A stretch of DNA of 64,000 nt from Hirsutella rhossiliensis (GCF_020360975.1 NW_025408669.1:4402001-4466000), one strand, 5' to 3'. Shown: positions 12,080 through 25,125, counted from the first letter of the stretch. Translations and numbers: made by a program. The notes: generated by a model not told the origin, from the letters alone.

Positions 12080-14216
12080 ATGTCTGAAGAACGCAGCAAG
12101 ATATCTCTCCGGAGCGGGCCCAAGCGAAAGGGCCGCCCGACGATTAGTGCCCCGAGGCAGATCTCGAGCCCCATGCCACAGGATGAGGCCCTCAAAGGCA
12201 GTGCGGGCAGGCCCGTCGAGCCCGTCCCCAGGCCTCGTCTGCGTCCGCCGCCCATGGCTGGAGGCAAGGTGCGAGGGAGACACTGATAGCCTCCATCCTT
12301 GCCAAGCCTTGCTGACTCTTTCCCAGACCTCGAACCTCGTCAAGCAGCGGTACTCGACGAGATTCAACAATATCCCGACAAGCCTCGCGCCCCCCATGCC
12401 CTCCGTCCCGGCAATGCCCACCCAGGATCGCCGGCCACCCCCATCCCGCATGGGCGCCGCCCCCGTCATCAATATCAAAGCGCTGCGAGACCCCAATCTC
12501 GTCCCTGACCAGTTCGTCTCGGCCGTGCTGGGCGACGCGACCGAGGATCAGATCCACGACTTTGAAGAGTCGCTGCGCAAGATAAAGGGCCGGGCCGCGG
12601 CCGATCTCCAGCAGAACCTGATGCAGAACCGCACCCAATTCATCAAGATCAGCAAGGAGGCGGAGAAGCTCAAGGGCGAGATGAGGGCCCTGCGTAACTT
12701 GATGGCTGACCTCAAGACCAACACGGCCGCTCTGCGGGCTGCGTCGCTCAAGAACAACGAGCAGGCCGGCGGCTCCGGACGTGCGCCTGCGGGCTTGAGC
12801 AAGCGAGACAAGCGGAGCTCGGTGGCGGACAGAAGCGCACTCTGGAACTCGCAGATGCAGGCCTTGTACAAGAACGTCGAGGGCTCGCAAAAGTTCCTAC
12901 CCAACTCGGCCGGGCGCCACGTTGTCCAAAACGCCGGACCCTGGGTCGAGTTGGACAATGCGACGTACAAGTCTCGAAGGGCGATGCAGGTCTTCTTGCT
13001 CAACGATCACCTCCTCATTGCGTCCCGCAAGAAGCGCAAGGTGGACGCGCCAAACGCGGACTCGCGGGGACCCATGATCAAGCTCGTGGCGGACCGCTGC
13101 TGGCCGCTGCTGGACATTGAAGTAGTCGACATACCCGGCACGGGAGAATCGGCGGGGGGGCGGAACAAGCTGGCCGACGCCATCATGATCCGCGGTGGCG
13201 GCCAGGAGTCCTTCATCTATCGCACCGAGAAGCCGCAGGACTCGGAGAAACAGAGTCTCCTGCTCAATGTCCGCAAGGCGGTCGAGGAGCTGCGCAAAGG
13301 CCTGCGGTCCGAGATGGAGGCCAACAACAAGGCCCGCGAGACCATCAACTACTTTGCGTCCCGGGACCCCGGCCTGCTACAGAAGACGGAGCTGCTGGAA
13401 ACGCTGTCGGATATCAAGGACATGCTCATCGAGGTGGACGGCAAGCAGCAAAACCTCCGGTGGGTCGAGGGGCAGATGGACGAGCTGGACATTGACATTG
13501 CCCTTCAGCGGGTTGAGCCGGCCGTGGCGCTGGTGGAAAAGCTCAAGGGCCTCGCCCGAAGCCTCAGGGGCAACGTGATGGCGCAGGACTTTATCAACTT
13601 CAAGGTTGAGGAGCGCGGCACCAAGCTGGCCGGCGTCATCCTCCGGGACCTGGAGACGACGCACACGCAGCAGCTCAAGACGAAGCAAAACGTCAGCTGG
13701 CTTACGAGGCTCGGCTTCGAGGACCAGGCCAGGGAAGCATACATCGCCGCCCGGAGTGGAATCATCCGCAAGAGAGCAAGGTGCGTACGGGACTCAAGGA
13801 CGTCGCGGGATTGACGAAGGGCGCGGGCTAACCCAACAGATAGGCAGTGCATTTTCCAGGGGGACCTTCACCTCTACATCTGGCAGCTCTCATTTTCCTA
13901 CTTCAACATCATCCATAACACGGTGCAGTGCTTCCAGAGCTGCTTCCCGCCGCCCATGATGAGCGCGTGCGTCAAGTGGGCCAAGGAAGAGGTGGATGCC
14001 TTCAACGCGATTCTGGCGAGGCAGCTGAGCAGCACGGAGCGTGGCGGGCAGGTATGGACGCAATGCATGGAGCGGGCCAGGGAGCATGCCAAGGTACTGT
14101 CGCAGGTCGGGCTCGATTTTCAGAGCCTCGTATGCCGGGGCCTGGACGACGAGGGCGCGGCTGCGGGCGGCGGGGACGGGTCCGACCCTGGCGTGGGACT
14201 GGGACTGGCCTCTTGA
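12080..14216 (+). CDS. exo84: Exo84, exocyst complex component
   Basis: A subunit of the exocyst, which tethers secretory vesicles to the plasma membrane at growth sites. Exons 12080-12268, 12327-13780 and 13844-14216 (introns 58 and 63 nt) give 671 residues. The N-terminus (SLRSGPKRKGRPTISAPRQIS, then LVKQRYSTRFNN) is characteristic of fungal Exo84. It is followed by a coiled-coil Vps51/Exo84 region (about 130-225), a PH domain (about 265-385, VFLLNDHLLIASRKKRK) and the helical C-terminal region (LHLYIWQLSFSYF, then MMSACVKWAKEEVDAFN). The last acceptor was taken at 13843 rather than 13839, because only that keeps the frame open. The Gly-rich tail after the conserved region is poorly conserved. 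Confidence 0.95.
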
Positions 14217-15234
14217 GGGGCCCAGGGGATTGACGACGGGTACGAGGGCGACGAAGAATGAAAGATGACGACTGGGAAGAGAGTGAGCCGAGCCGCAAGT
14301 GAAAATCGACCTGTGCGGATTCATGTACCGAGACGTTTCTTTTTGGATGACCGCAATCAGGCCTGCCTGTCGTGATGCCATCGGCGCCGGGCATGAGGGC
14401 ATGATGAGCCACAGGGGGTCATTGGTGGCTTGTACACTCACTACGCAGCAAGATGTCATGGCCGGCACATGCGAGATTCCCCGGTGTTTCAGCAACGCCT
14501 TTCTTATTTGAAATGATGCTTTATTTAGGAATGGAACAAGACAATTGTGCTGTTTTTACACGTCGGACGGAAGCAGAACAAGGACTGGAATGCAGCGGTG
14601 CACAGGCGGTACCTACCTCGGGCAGCGTGCCTACGGATACCCCCCGAGGCGCTAGCAGTGGAGGGGAGGCTGCCAGCAGCCTAATAACAGCCAGACAGGT
14701 GGCACCTCGCCTCCCGGCTTGTGTCAGTGCTCCTGGGGGGGTAGAGGGTACTTGCCTATGAGCGGAAGAGCCGCTGGCAGGTCGAGTACCGCGTACCGGC
14801 TTGCTTCGATTCCCAACCAGAGCAACAGAAGGGGCAGGACGGGGAGCTGCAAAACCCACCGTCTCCGAATCCCCCTCTTCCCCCATTCTCAGCAGTAGCA
14901 AGCAGCCTCATCATCAGCAGCAGTATCAGTTCAGCACCGGCAACAGCAACCACGGCGGAACAACACCTGTCAACTCTCCACGACCGACGACCATCTCTCA
15001 CCCCCACTCGCCACATCACGGCGGTGCAGCGGCAGCTTCGCAGCTTAACCTCCCTCGACGATTCTGCTCGCGCCCCCAAGGCCAGAAGCCTCCCTGCTGC
15101 CTCGCTCACTGCCCCCGCCGATCGCGACCCAGACGTGACGCCAACGTCATCTCTGCACACTTGCAGCATTCTCTTCCTTACCCTCGCGTTCCGCACTCTC
15201 GCTCGCACGGCACCACCACCATTGCAGCCGCGTC
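14217..15234. other. Intergenic / 5' leader upstream of PP2A gene
   Basis: About 1 kb without a supported gene. The part nearest the phosphatase (about 14830-15230) is C-, A- and CAG/CAA-rich, like long 5' leaders of fungal regulatory genes. The open frames there are compositional. Confidence 0.5.
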
Positions 15235-16771
15235 ATGGATACCAACATGGAGGACGTCGGACGGGCGCCCGCTGAAGCATCGCCTGTGCAGAGCGAGCCC
15301 GCCACCATCCCCACGCTCGACGGGTGGATCGAGGGCTTAATGAGCTGCAAGCAGTTGGCCGAGGGCGACGTCCAGAGGCTGTGCGATAAGGTGAGCCCTT
15401 TGACGAGAGACGTGACGGGACGCGCAGCGCTGGGCACCAAGCCCGTCATCGGCCGTCGTTGTACCTCCCGGCCCCCGTGGCGGCTTGTCGCCCATGACGC
15501 TGCGCTCTCTCTGACGCGCCCGTGAGGGGTTGGGCATCCGTGCTGATCTACGATTGTATAGGCGCGCGAGGTTTTGCAGGAAGAGTCCAATGTCCAGCCA
15601 GTCGTACGTACCAGACGTCCTTACCCCTCGACTACGAGGGAAAAAACGGGACACTGACCGGCGTCGCGTTGACAGAAATGCCCCGTGACGGTTTGCGGAG
15701 ACATCCACGGCCAGTTCCACGACTTGATGGAGCTGTTCAAGATTGGCGGGCCCAACCCCGATACCAACTACCTCTTCATGGGTACAGACTCTCTCTCCTT
15801 TTGCCCTCTCAGCCAAGCTCTCGATGCCCTTTCCCCCATTCCATCATCCCTTGGTCCCCCGCATCCTCTCCGCCCCACGATGCTGACGGACTTCTTAGGC
15901 GACTACGTGGACAGAGGCTACTACTCGGTCGAGACCGTCACCCTGCTCGTCGCCCTCAAGATTCGCTACCCCCAACGCATAACCATTCTGCGCGGGAACC
16001 ACGAGTCGCGGCAAATCACCCAGGTCTACGGCTTCTACGACGAGTGCCTGCGCAAGTACGGAAACGCCAACGTGTGGAAATACTTCACCGACCTCTTCGA
16101 CTACCTGCCCCTCACCGCCCTCATCGACAACCAGATCTTCTGCCTGCACGGCGGCCTGTCGCCCAGCATCGACACCCTGGATAACATCAGAGCTCTGGAT
16201 CGCATTCAAGAGGTTCCCCACGAGGGCCCCATGTGCGACCTGCTGTGGTCCGATCCCGACGACCGATGCGGCTGGGGCATCTCGCCCCGCGGCGCCGGCT
16301 ACACGTTTGGCCAGGACATCTCGGAGGCCTTTAACCACAACAATGGTCTGACGCTGATTGCGAGGGCGCATCAGCTCGTCATGGAGGGCTACAACTGGTC
16401 CCAGGACCGCAACGTGGTGACCATTTTCTCCGGTGCGCAGAACCCTCCCCCCCAAATCGCCTTGGCGGACAGGCAGTCGCCCGGGACAAGATGCTGACGA
16501 GTGTGTCATATCCAGCCCCCAACTACTGCTACCGATGCGGCAACCAGGCCGCCATCATGGAAATCGACGAGCATTTGAAATACACCTTGTAAGAACAACG
16601 TCGGATGTGAGACGGCCGGTGAGCGCGAGAACTGACCATGCACAGCTTGCAATTCGACCCGTGCCCGAGAGCAGGCGAGCCAATGGTCTCGAGACGTACG
16701 TGTTGTCCTTTTGGGTCAAGATGAGAGCGGAGAGCTAACTTGTCGCAGGCACACCCGACTACTTCCTCTAA
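15235..16771 (+). CDS. PP2A catalytic subunit (serine/threonine phosphatase)
   Basis: The catalytic subunit of protein phosphatase 2A. Seven exons: 15235-15390, 15562-15603, 15676-15781, 15899-16432, 16516-16588, 16646-16695 and 16749-16771 (the last is only 23 nt). They sum to 984 nt, 327 residues. All metal-binding signatures are present: GDIHG, GDYVDRG and GNHES, plus the later histidines in RAHQLV. The C-terminus is TPDYFL, the tail whose terminal Leu is carboxymethylated in PP2A; this separates it from PP4, PP6 and PPG1. A short acidic N-terminal extension precedes the core, as in other filamentous fungi. The coding sequence is cut by six introns, including two in the last 190 bp. Confidence 0.96.
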
Positions 16772-17445
16772 TGTTGCAACACCATGTATGCTCGTATGGA
16801 GCTCGCGTCGCCAGCCTTGCGGCCGCAGTATAAAAGAATAGACGGGTTGCCGCGGTTGGAGTCGAGACTACCTGACTGTGTACACTAAGTGTCCGTGCCA
16901 ATATACAGGACACAGAGCAAGCAAACAGCCTTGACGAGTCTACATGTGATACGAGGAGGGGGGCAGGGGCGCTGCACAGACATGGCCAGCCTGGCGGGAG
17001 ATTGGCGACGCACATTATAGAGTGGGCAAGGCGAGAAGGGAGGGAGGGAGCCCTCTTTATACAAGAAGACGAAGAGAGCAAGGCTTGTTGCAAGTGCAAC
17101 GCCTTTATTCCACTGAACGCTCGAGTCCTCTATGTGAATCGTGATCAATGACTGACGCTGCCCGGCCCTGGACGCACATTCCCCTTGGCCCTCGGGATGC
17201 CGACTACTTGGTGGTCGGGCGATGGTGTAATGGGGCAAGATAATTTTGATTTGGAACAGGCGCCCACGCGGGTGCTCTGAAGTTATTAAAATCGTTTACT
17301 GAAACGCTATCGGGAGACTTGTCTATCCCCATGTCTATCCTTTTATATGCAACCAGCCAGGTTGCAACGCCCGTTTATCGATTGTATATACACACGCCGT
17401 CGTGCCGTAAATCATAATCAACTCTTGCGGATATGTCGTGAATCG
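16772..17445. other. Intergenic between convergent PP2A and DUF3112-like genes
   Basis: About 670 bp of 3' flanks of two convergent genes. I see no coding or RNA gene. Confidence 0.55.
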
Positions 17446-18600
17446 TTACCCCCGCGCCGAGGCCTCACGCTGCTGCGCGATGTCACCCCGGAGCCTCTCA
17501 TCCCAGGCCATTTGCTGCCCTTGCTGGTCGTCACTGGCAAAGCCGTCGTAGTTGGCCGACTTCTTTTCGGCGGCCGGGACGCCGGTTGAGTAGTGGCCGG
17601 GCTGGCTGCTGCCGTCGGGGATATGGAAGCGGCGATCGAAGCGGGAGACGACGTAGGTGAAGACGACGATAAGCTCGATGAGATAGCTGAAGCAGTAGAA
17701 GCAGGCCTTGTGGTGGAACCAGGCCGGGCTGTCGGCGGGCCGCTGGACAAAGGCGACGCCGGCGCGGAAGCCGGCTCCGAGAGTGAGGATGAGGGAGGTG
17801 AAGAGCAGCAGTCGGACCTTTGTGCGCATCGTGCCGGAGCCAAAGTTTTCGACCGAGTGGCCGCGTCGGGGCAGCAGCATGGCGACAAGGGCGATGGGGA
17901 TGGGGAGGAAGGCGAGGACGGCGAGGAAGACGACGGCGACGAGCTGGACGTCGCGGAGCTGGGCGTGCTTGGACGGGTCGAGGGTGTAGAAGCTGTAGAC
18001 GATGGAGACGATGACCATGACGAGGCACGCGACGACGGACGCGATGAGGGAGCGGAAAGCGATGCGGACAGGCCGACTCCATCCAAGACGGGGCTGGAAA
18101 GCACGCAGAACCCTCTGGACAAAGAAGAGGTTGACGATGAAGAGGGCAATGACACCGGCGTTTGCGAGGATGGAGGCGGCAATGGCGACGCGGGCGTTGC
18201 GCGGGTAGCAGGCCCAGACGATGCGCATGAGGTTTGAGGAGACGCGGGCCATGGAGAAGCCGAAAAGGACGGCGGAGAAGACGAACTTGTGGCCGCGGTG
18301 CTTGTTGAGCTGGAACATGGTCATGTTGACGGCGGCCGACAGGGCGAAGACGAAGGCGAGGACGGCGGAGACGGGGATGTCGAGCGTCGTGGTTGGCATG
18401 CCGCCGAGGGAGGCGCCTTGAGGGGGGTAGGGAGGGCCCTGTTTGGAAGAGTATGGTTAGACGTCGTGTCGAGACTGGGAAGTGGCGAGAGTGGCGGCTG
18501 GCTACGATGAGGATGAGAATGAGTCGGGGGGGGGGCGAACCTGTGCTCGCAGTTGCGCCATGGCATCTGGCTGGCCGCCGTGTTGGCCGCCGGCGGACAT
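17446..18600 (-). CDS. Multispan membrane protein, DUF3112-type fungal family
   Basis: Two exons on the minus strand, 18541-18600 (20 codons) and 17446-18438, separated by a 102-nt intron; 350 residues. After a short Gly/Pro-rich N-terminus (ending PPYPPQGASLGG) there are about seven hydrophobic segments. Examples are VSAVLAFVFALSAAVNM, ILANAGVIALFIVNLFFV and LIASVVACLVMVIVSIVY; a charged cytosolic tail follows. The arrangement and motifs (FQLNKHRGHKFVFS, FGFSMARV, MRIVWACYPRN) match a family of fungal membrane proteins I know as DUF3112. Their function is not established; a receptor-like role has been suggested only from topology. The family call is from memory of its pattern. Confidence 0.85.
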
Positions 18601-21330
18601 TGCTGCTGTGTCGAGGGAAAAGCTATGGGCCAGAATGGAGAGTAGTGGGAGAGGCGGAAGCTGTGTAAGTGCTCCTATTCTTGGTCTTCTCCTCCACCTT
18701 TCTCCTGGTGGTGTAAGTCGAGGGGTACAAGACGGGAAGAACTGGCGATGGAGCCCATTCATTCACCTTGGCAGCTTGGACATGGGAGGAATAGGGCCAG
18801 AAACAGGGAAAGCTTGAAAAGGGGGCCGTCATGGTGTCGGTTTTAAGCCAGCTTCTCCCCCCAAGGGGCGCCGGCCTCTGTAGGCGAGGGCGGGTCCGTC
18901 GGGGCTCGCGCATCGCCAGATCCGGTGTGGGGTTCGGGCCTGGAGCTACGCTTGTGTGGTGGTCACGCCGGCCCCGGTTCCTTTTTCTCGGGGGGGCCCC
19001 TTTTTGGTCATCTTCAACTGGCTGCTGATTTTACGTTTGCGCTTGGGAATGGGGGTCGGTGGCTGGGCTGCAGCGGGAGACTGATGTCATGGGGGCTCGT
19101 CTGTTGTCAGCTGGTGAAGTGGTGATGGCGACCTCAGCAGGCGAGATTTCGGCCCGCTGTCTTTTGTCGTGGCGCCCTCGGACATGCTAGCTGCCTGCCT
19201 ACTGTACCTTGGCTGCATTGTGGGCGAGACCAGCCGGTCCGGTGGTCTCAGACACGGGCTCGTTGTACCCAGCAACAATGAAAAGAAAGATAATAAGAAG
19301 AGGCATAAGCCTCCGTCGGCTGTGTTCGGTAAGAAGAAGAGGAAGAAGAGGAAGAAGAAGCCGGTTGTCGTGATGGCAACATGAGGCATGGCTTGATGAA
19401 GAAAAGAGGCCAACCAGGCTGAAAGTAAGTAACAGGCAAGAAGAAATGCCAATGATGCTGGCTACAGTACCTACCGTAGGGATACAGTCCATACACACAA
19501 AGCTGTCGGCGGGTCGGAGGGCCGGAGGACCGGAATTTGCCGAAGGGTGGCCCTACTGTGCACGTACCTTGGCCGGAGGGTCGGCGCCTCGGGCTGCCGC
19601 GAGCGCCGATGATGGATGCCGGCGAGAAGCTTGACTTTGCAAGGTCAAGAACTACCGGCCGAGCAGGATAGTGCTCGCTGTTTCTTGGTAGCCGATGCCG
19701 ATGGAGCTGTGGCAGTCGGACATTCGACGGCATATTTGCCTAGACATACGTATCGGGGAACCACCTGTCGAGGAAGCCGAGGATCAAATAGTAAAAGAAA
19801 AAACATAGGGTAACTGCTACTGGGGCGTGCGTGTTGATGACATCCCGTCTTGCTACAAGTTGCAGTCACACCAGCCAAAGGCAACGCCTCATGTCGAGGC
19901 TTCCAGCCTGCCTGCTCTGCGTGCTGCTGCTGCTGACCCGTCGTGAATGACCCGAGCTGGGCGGATACAGGGTAAGATGGCAAGACGTGATCTGGGAAAA
20001 GCGTCAAGTTGGGCCGAGTCTTGGACAGGCAGGACAGGTAAGCAGGCGCAGCAGCAGACGCTCTCTACGAGACGCCAACAAGACTTTCGACCTCAGCAGA
20101 GTCGCTGCGCTGAGACAGAGAGTGGCAGAGCCCGAGCCCCGACGGCGAGACACGCAGCGCCCTCGCCCATTGGCATCATGGGGGTCCCCGGGGTCGCTTG
20201 CGGCCGATTACATGCGTCCGACGCCTCTACGGAGTGCGAATACAGTCATATGCTGTCTGTACAGATGGAGCAGCCAGCCGCCTCATTCATGTATTTGTCC
20301 TGAAATGCGTAGGCGTGAAGAGCGCCGCATGGCACGGGCCTTGAGACAGCAGCGCCCATGACTTGCCTAAATATAGCGCCTTGGAAAGAATCCTCTCTCC
20401 AAGCTGCAGCGTCGAGCTGCGGAGAGTCCCAGCTGCGGAGAGTCCAGGAGCGCCATGCTTTTTTTTTTTCGTTGGCCGTCGCAAGCGCGACGTCGACGAC
20501 GGAGCTGCCAAGGAAGACGCCGCCGCCTCGGGACCTTGCTTTTTTTTCATCGTCGTCGTCCTCTCGCATGATTTGCGTGTTTTCCCTTGGGTTTTTGTCA
20601 TCTGGCGGAAAAAAAAAAGACGAGCAGTCCATGATACCCTGTGCCATTACCCGCTCGTGCGTGTCAGTTCAGCCCTTTTTTATTTTTATTTTTAAAACAG
20701 CCTGGAATGCGGCTCCGTGGGGAAGAGAGACGACGGGCCCTCTTTTGGGGTCTTGTACTTTCAAGGTTCCGGGCTGTTATAGATGTGCATGCAGGCGGTG
20801 CGGATGATGCGGTGGGAATATGCATGGCTAGGCTAGCAGCAGCACAATGCATAGAACAAACGCCTCGATACCTAGGTAGGGTAGGTACTGACTGTACAGT
20901 GCAGATCTTGTCATGGCAGGCTGTACGGGGTACGGAGCATGGGAATACGGATCCCAGGCACGGCTTCAATGTTGGATGCTGTGGGCGTCCAAAAGCATTG
21001 CCTGCATGTAGTGGGTGTGCATGCACAGCGCCCTCACCGGCTATTCACTGTTCTCACATTCACATTGCAATGGCATGATGTTTGATTTGCTCCCCTCTCT
21101 CGGAGTCAAGATGACGATGGTAATTAAAAGGCAAATTACAGCACACATGCGCTGAATGACACCCGGGCCCTTGGAGGTATCCACCAAGTACCGAGCCAGG
21201 CCCTGGCGCACGGGCGACGCACGCATGGCGCGCTCCGCGGTACCGGTCTCTACCTGTGGGGCCCGGCCATGCCGCTCAGCTGTCCAAGATTGCGCGCACC
21301 CGCGTCGTCTTCAGGGGGGTCTGATGAAAC

Positions 21331-21434
21331 TGCTGGGGAGTGCTGGGTGCTGGGGAGTGCTGGGTGCTGGGGAGTGCTGGGTGCTGGGGAGTGCTGGGTG
21401 CTGGGAGTGCTGGGTGCTGGGTACTGGGTGCTGG
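21331..21434. repeat. Minisatellite, ~17-bp unit
   Basis: Four consecutive perfect copies of TGCTGGGGAGTGCTGGG (21331-21398), followed by shortened variants to about 21434. It is G-rich on the + strand. Confidence 0.9.
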
Positions 21435-22239
21435 TGCACTTTGCACACTGGACCTGCCGCCAGTCGCTTGATAAGCTATCCGTACTAACTACTTGCCACT
21501 GAGAAGAGACAATTGGCCCGTACGCCCTGAGCATCGGCGCTTGCTCTAGGCCAACTAACTAGGTAGGTATAGGAGGATGTTGTTTATACATGCTACAGAG
21601 CTAGGACAGACTGACGGCGGGCGCCAACACCTCCCGGGCCCCCCGGGGTTCCTCTCGGTGGCTCCCGTCCAGGGTACTTTGCAGGTACCTTGCCGTCCGT
21701 TCTTTTTTTGCGGATTCTCCGTGTTGCATGAGATTGTATTGGAAGCCCTTTGCTTTTGACATGCGGCAAGACTCTCCTCTCATAGGTACAGCTGCACGTA
21801 CCTTGCTGCATCGAGTTGCGGAGTGCAGCCCACCAACGAGCAAGCGCCTTATCTGCTCGCAGCTGCTCCGTACTACCTACCACCGTTAGTATTTGGTAGC
21901 AAGTACGTACAGAGCAGGTACGGAGTATTAATTACTTACAGTACCTACCTAGGTAGGTAGTGCTTGTATTGTCGCCCAAGGCGCTCTCGACGGGTACGGA
22001 CGTACGGACGGTTCTTGGCTAGTAGGAAACAACCACCAGCGCAACCCAACGCAAGAAACACCAACCCGCGCTACTAAACCCTGTCCGTCCAGCTCGCTCT
22101 CTTGTCTCTCGCGCCCACCCTCACTTTCCTCCGACTCTCCTCCTCTCCCACCACCACCACCGCCGCCACCACCTCCACCACCACCACCACACACTCCCAC
22201 AGCACACAGGCGCGCGCGCAATCCCCACGCACGCCCTCT

Positions 22240-22263
22240 TTCTCTCTCTCTCTCTCTCTCTCT
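22240..22263. repeat. (TC)n microsatellite in pyrimidine-rich leader
   Basis: About 12 TC dinucleotides, preceded at about 22141-22195 by CCA/CAC-rich sequence. CT-rich tracts upstream of start codons are common in filamentous fungal promoters. Confidence 0.85.
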
Positions 22264-23268
22264 GTCTTTCTCGCCTGGACTGACGGCCTCTGTGCGCGCT
22301 CGTGCATCGTCGTCACCCTCCTGTCTCTTCTTGGACCGCCCCCACCCTTCTCTCTCTTGCTTTCCTTTCTTCTTCTTTCTTTGGCCTGGATTCCTCTTGC
22401 TTCTTCCGCTGCTTCTGCTGTCTCGCTCACCTCGCGCTCGTCCTCCCGCTGCTGGAGCCACGTCTCGACATCATCGCCTCCGCGTGCCCTGGCGACTGAC
22501 TCGCTCCCTACTAGTCTAAGCCCTACTTTTGTTTGCCTGGCAGACCCCTGCTTCCTCTCTTCTTCCTCTTCCACTCTTCTGGCTGAGCAGTCTTCCTCTC
22601 CGGCGCCCGCACCGAGTCGAATTGCCCGCCACGCCTGCTCGGTGCACGCCTCGCCCCTTGAGCGACCCTAATAAGCCGACGACCCTCCGCTCCGACGCCC
22701 AGGCCACACTGTCCGTCCAGCTTTGGCCTCGCCTGACTCTGCGACTCTCCACCTCGAGCTCGACCTCGCGCCTAATTCCCAGCCGGCACTTTGGTTGCCT
22801 CGTTGCCATCAACGAGACAGCAAGCCGCACCATCGCTTTTCCTCCTATGCCGTCCGCCTCTTCTTCTTACGACTCGACGCCGCCTCGCCAACAACGCATC
22901 CTCGACGCCGACTCTCACGCTTAATTGTTTCGCCTATCAGTCTTTTTAATCTCGTCCTTCTGTCGAATATTTTGCCCGTTTTGGTTACCACTTAATCTGT
23001 CCAGCATCTCTCCGTCGGCAGCACCTTGCGAAAGCTCTTCACGACTCTGCAGCACATCCACTGTATGGCCTGTCAACGTTAGCGAAACCATTGCACGCCC
23101 GTCGACGCAGCCTCTTCGCGGTCCCCTTACCGGCCCTCGTCCGCCGTCTGGACCTCGTTGGCTCCTGCGCCGCCCAAGGCCACAATGCCGTCCTCAGTCA
23201 CGCCTGAGGCCCGTTCCTGGCAGCCGCTTACAGGTGCAAGGAAAAGGCAGACTGATCCTGCAAGATCC

Positions 23269-25125
23269 ATGAGATGCAAGGCCCTGGCTCTGCTCGCGGC
23301 CCTTCCGGTGCTGGCAATCGCCCAGGCCAACGACGCTTGCATCTCCTTGAAGGACTCTAGGGCTTGCACGGCCTTTCAGTCTGCCTCCGTGTCCAAGAAC
23401 GGTGCCCTAATACAGACCTAGTAAGCTCAGGCCGCCCCCGTTCTCACTTCTCCTGTTGCTAAACCGGCTGCCGCAGTCCCTTTTTGCAATTCGTCTCCGA
23501 TAGCGCGTCCTTCGACTATCAGTTGACAGATTACGTCAAAACATCTTATGTGAAAGACAAGTAAGCAATGTCGACGGCCCGCCGACCTGGCCATGACTGT
23601 GCCCTGCTCACACTGCCCTAGATACCAGAATGTCTTCGGCTGCGGCGGCATAAACTTTACCAATCCCGGCAATATGTACGCACGATACACGACCACGGTG
23701 CTGTGCAATTCTCTCGTCCAGCGTTCCGTCAGCGACTGCAAGTTGTCGCAGCAAGACTCGCGACCCGTGTGCGCCGACACGTGCGCTGAATTCGCCCAGA
23801 GCGAGGCCTTTGTCTCGGCAGACGAGGACCTCTGCACCAGTCCCAATTCAGACCTGAACAAGCTGATCAGGGCCGACTTTACCACGTGCTCTCTGCCCGA
23901 CGGCGCCCTCTCGGGTCGGTGCGTCTCCGGCTCCGACAACGAGCCCGAAAACTGCGGCTTTGGTAATAGCACCGTCGGTCTCTGCTCGTACTGCGCGGCC
24001 GGCGGCATCAACTCGACCGACACGTGCTGCTACGGCGCCAATGCAGAAAAGCGCTGCCGAGGCGTCCACCTGCCCTCTATCACCCCGACCCTGACGTTTA
24101 GCACGCCGACGGCAACCTCTTCGCCGACGGACACGTCAGGGGCCAACACCAGCGGCACCGGCGGCGGCCGCGGCCTGAGCGGCGGTGCAATCGCCGGCAT
24201 CGTCATCGGAGCTCTTGCTGGCCTGGCCATATTGGCCTTTCTCCTCTTTCTCTGCATCAGGATCATGAGGCGGAGGGATGGGAGTCAAAAGGGAAGCATC
24301 TTCAACCAGCCGTCTCCGGCTAGGAGAGGACCGGCCGTGTCACAAGCGAAGCCGACGCCCGAGGGCTACGAGGTGCTTCCCGGGGGGCGCGTTGCACGCA
24401 TGTCGGCCTTGGAGGGGCACTCTGGCGGCTCGCCCCCCCATCACCATAACACCAGTCAAACTCGCCTCAATGACGACGAAGGCGCGTCGCCCGCGGTCGC
24501 CGGGTACGCTGTCGGGCACACCAAGAGCAGAGACTCACCCTCGTCGTCGGATGAGTACGGCGACAGCCCGCAGTCCGGGCCACGCGGCATACTTCGACCG
24601 CCGGCTGCCTCGCGAAGGAAGGGCTCCCTGTCGAGCGGGTCTCTGCTCGAGGGCCATCAATCACCCAGCAGCGGTGCCGAACACTCGTCACCCATTGGCA
24701 TGGCCAGCCAAAACTCGGAGCAGTTGCCCTTTTTCAAGGACTACTACTCTCAAGACGACATTCACCCCGGGGACAAGGTGGCTGTTCTGTGGGCCTACCA
24801 GCCTCGGGCCGTTGACGAGTTTGCTCTGGAGCGCGGAGACATGCTCAAGGTGGCGGGCATCTGGGACGACGGCTGGGCGACGGGCGTCATGGTGGACGAG
24901 CGAGCGGAAGAGTGGGATGCCAGGCGACAGGCGCAACGCGACAGCGGCGTCTCTAATGCGACGGAGCCGCGCGGCAACTCGCCGATATCCACGCAGCGGG
25001 AGATGAAGGCGTTTCCGCTCGTCTGCGTCTGCCTTCCAGAGCATTGGAGGAAAACGATTGAGGGCGATGTCTCGACGGACTCGGCGCCCGCTGGTGCCGG
25101 AAGAGCCCCCGCGGACGGACACTGA
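23269..25125 (+). CDS. Single-pass membrane protein with Cys-rich ectodomain and cytosolic SH3 domain
   Basis: Three exons, 23269-23420, 23477-23560 and 23622-25125 (introns 56 and 61 nt), 579 residues. The protein has a signal peptide (ALALLAALPVLAIAQA) and a Cys-rich extracellular region (about 25-215). A Ser/Thr/Gly linker leads to one transmembrane helix (about 266-292, AIAGIVIGALAGLAILAFLL) followed by RIMRRR. The cytosolic part is Ser-rich and carries an SH3 domain (about 460-515, VAVLWAYQPRAVDEFALERGDMLKV is its start). The layout recalls fungal SH3 membrane proteins of the Fus1/Sho1 type, which link surface events to polarity or cell-wall signalling; the role is inferred. An in-frame ATG at 23185 would add 28 residues, but I chose 23269 because it gives a clean signal peptide. 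Confidence 0.88.

Larger units (their letters stand above)
18601..23268. other. Long intergenic and 5' leader region with simple repeats, no gene seen
   Basis: About 4.7 kb between two divergent genes. I found no supported protein or RNA gene. It contains poly-A/T tracts (around 20460 and 20610), a GAA/AAG tract (19333-19361), a minisatellite (21331-21434), palindromic TACCTA/TAGGTA words (20869, 21555, 21942) and, from about 22080 to 22660, a pyrimidine-rich stretch with CCA and TC repeats. The last probably belongs to the leader of the SH3 gene. The many short open frames are low complexity. Confidence 0.55.

Noticed and set aside
17593..18237. Asp/Glu-rich open frame on the + strand
   Set aside because: Shadow of the DUF3112-type membrane protein; the acidic bias comes from reading hydrophobic codons in antisense.
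22074..22574. Arg/Glu-rich and Val-rich open frames in the pyrimidine tract
   Set aside because: Low-complexity translation of CT and CCA repeats in a probable 5' leader.
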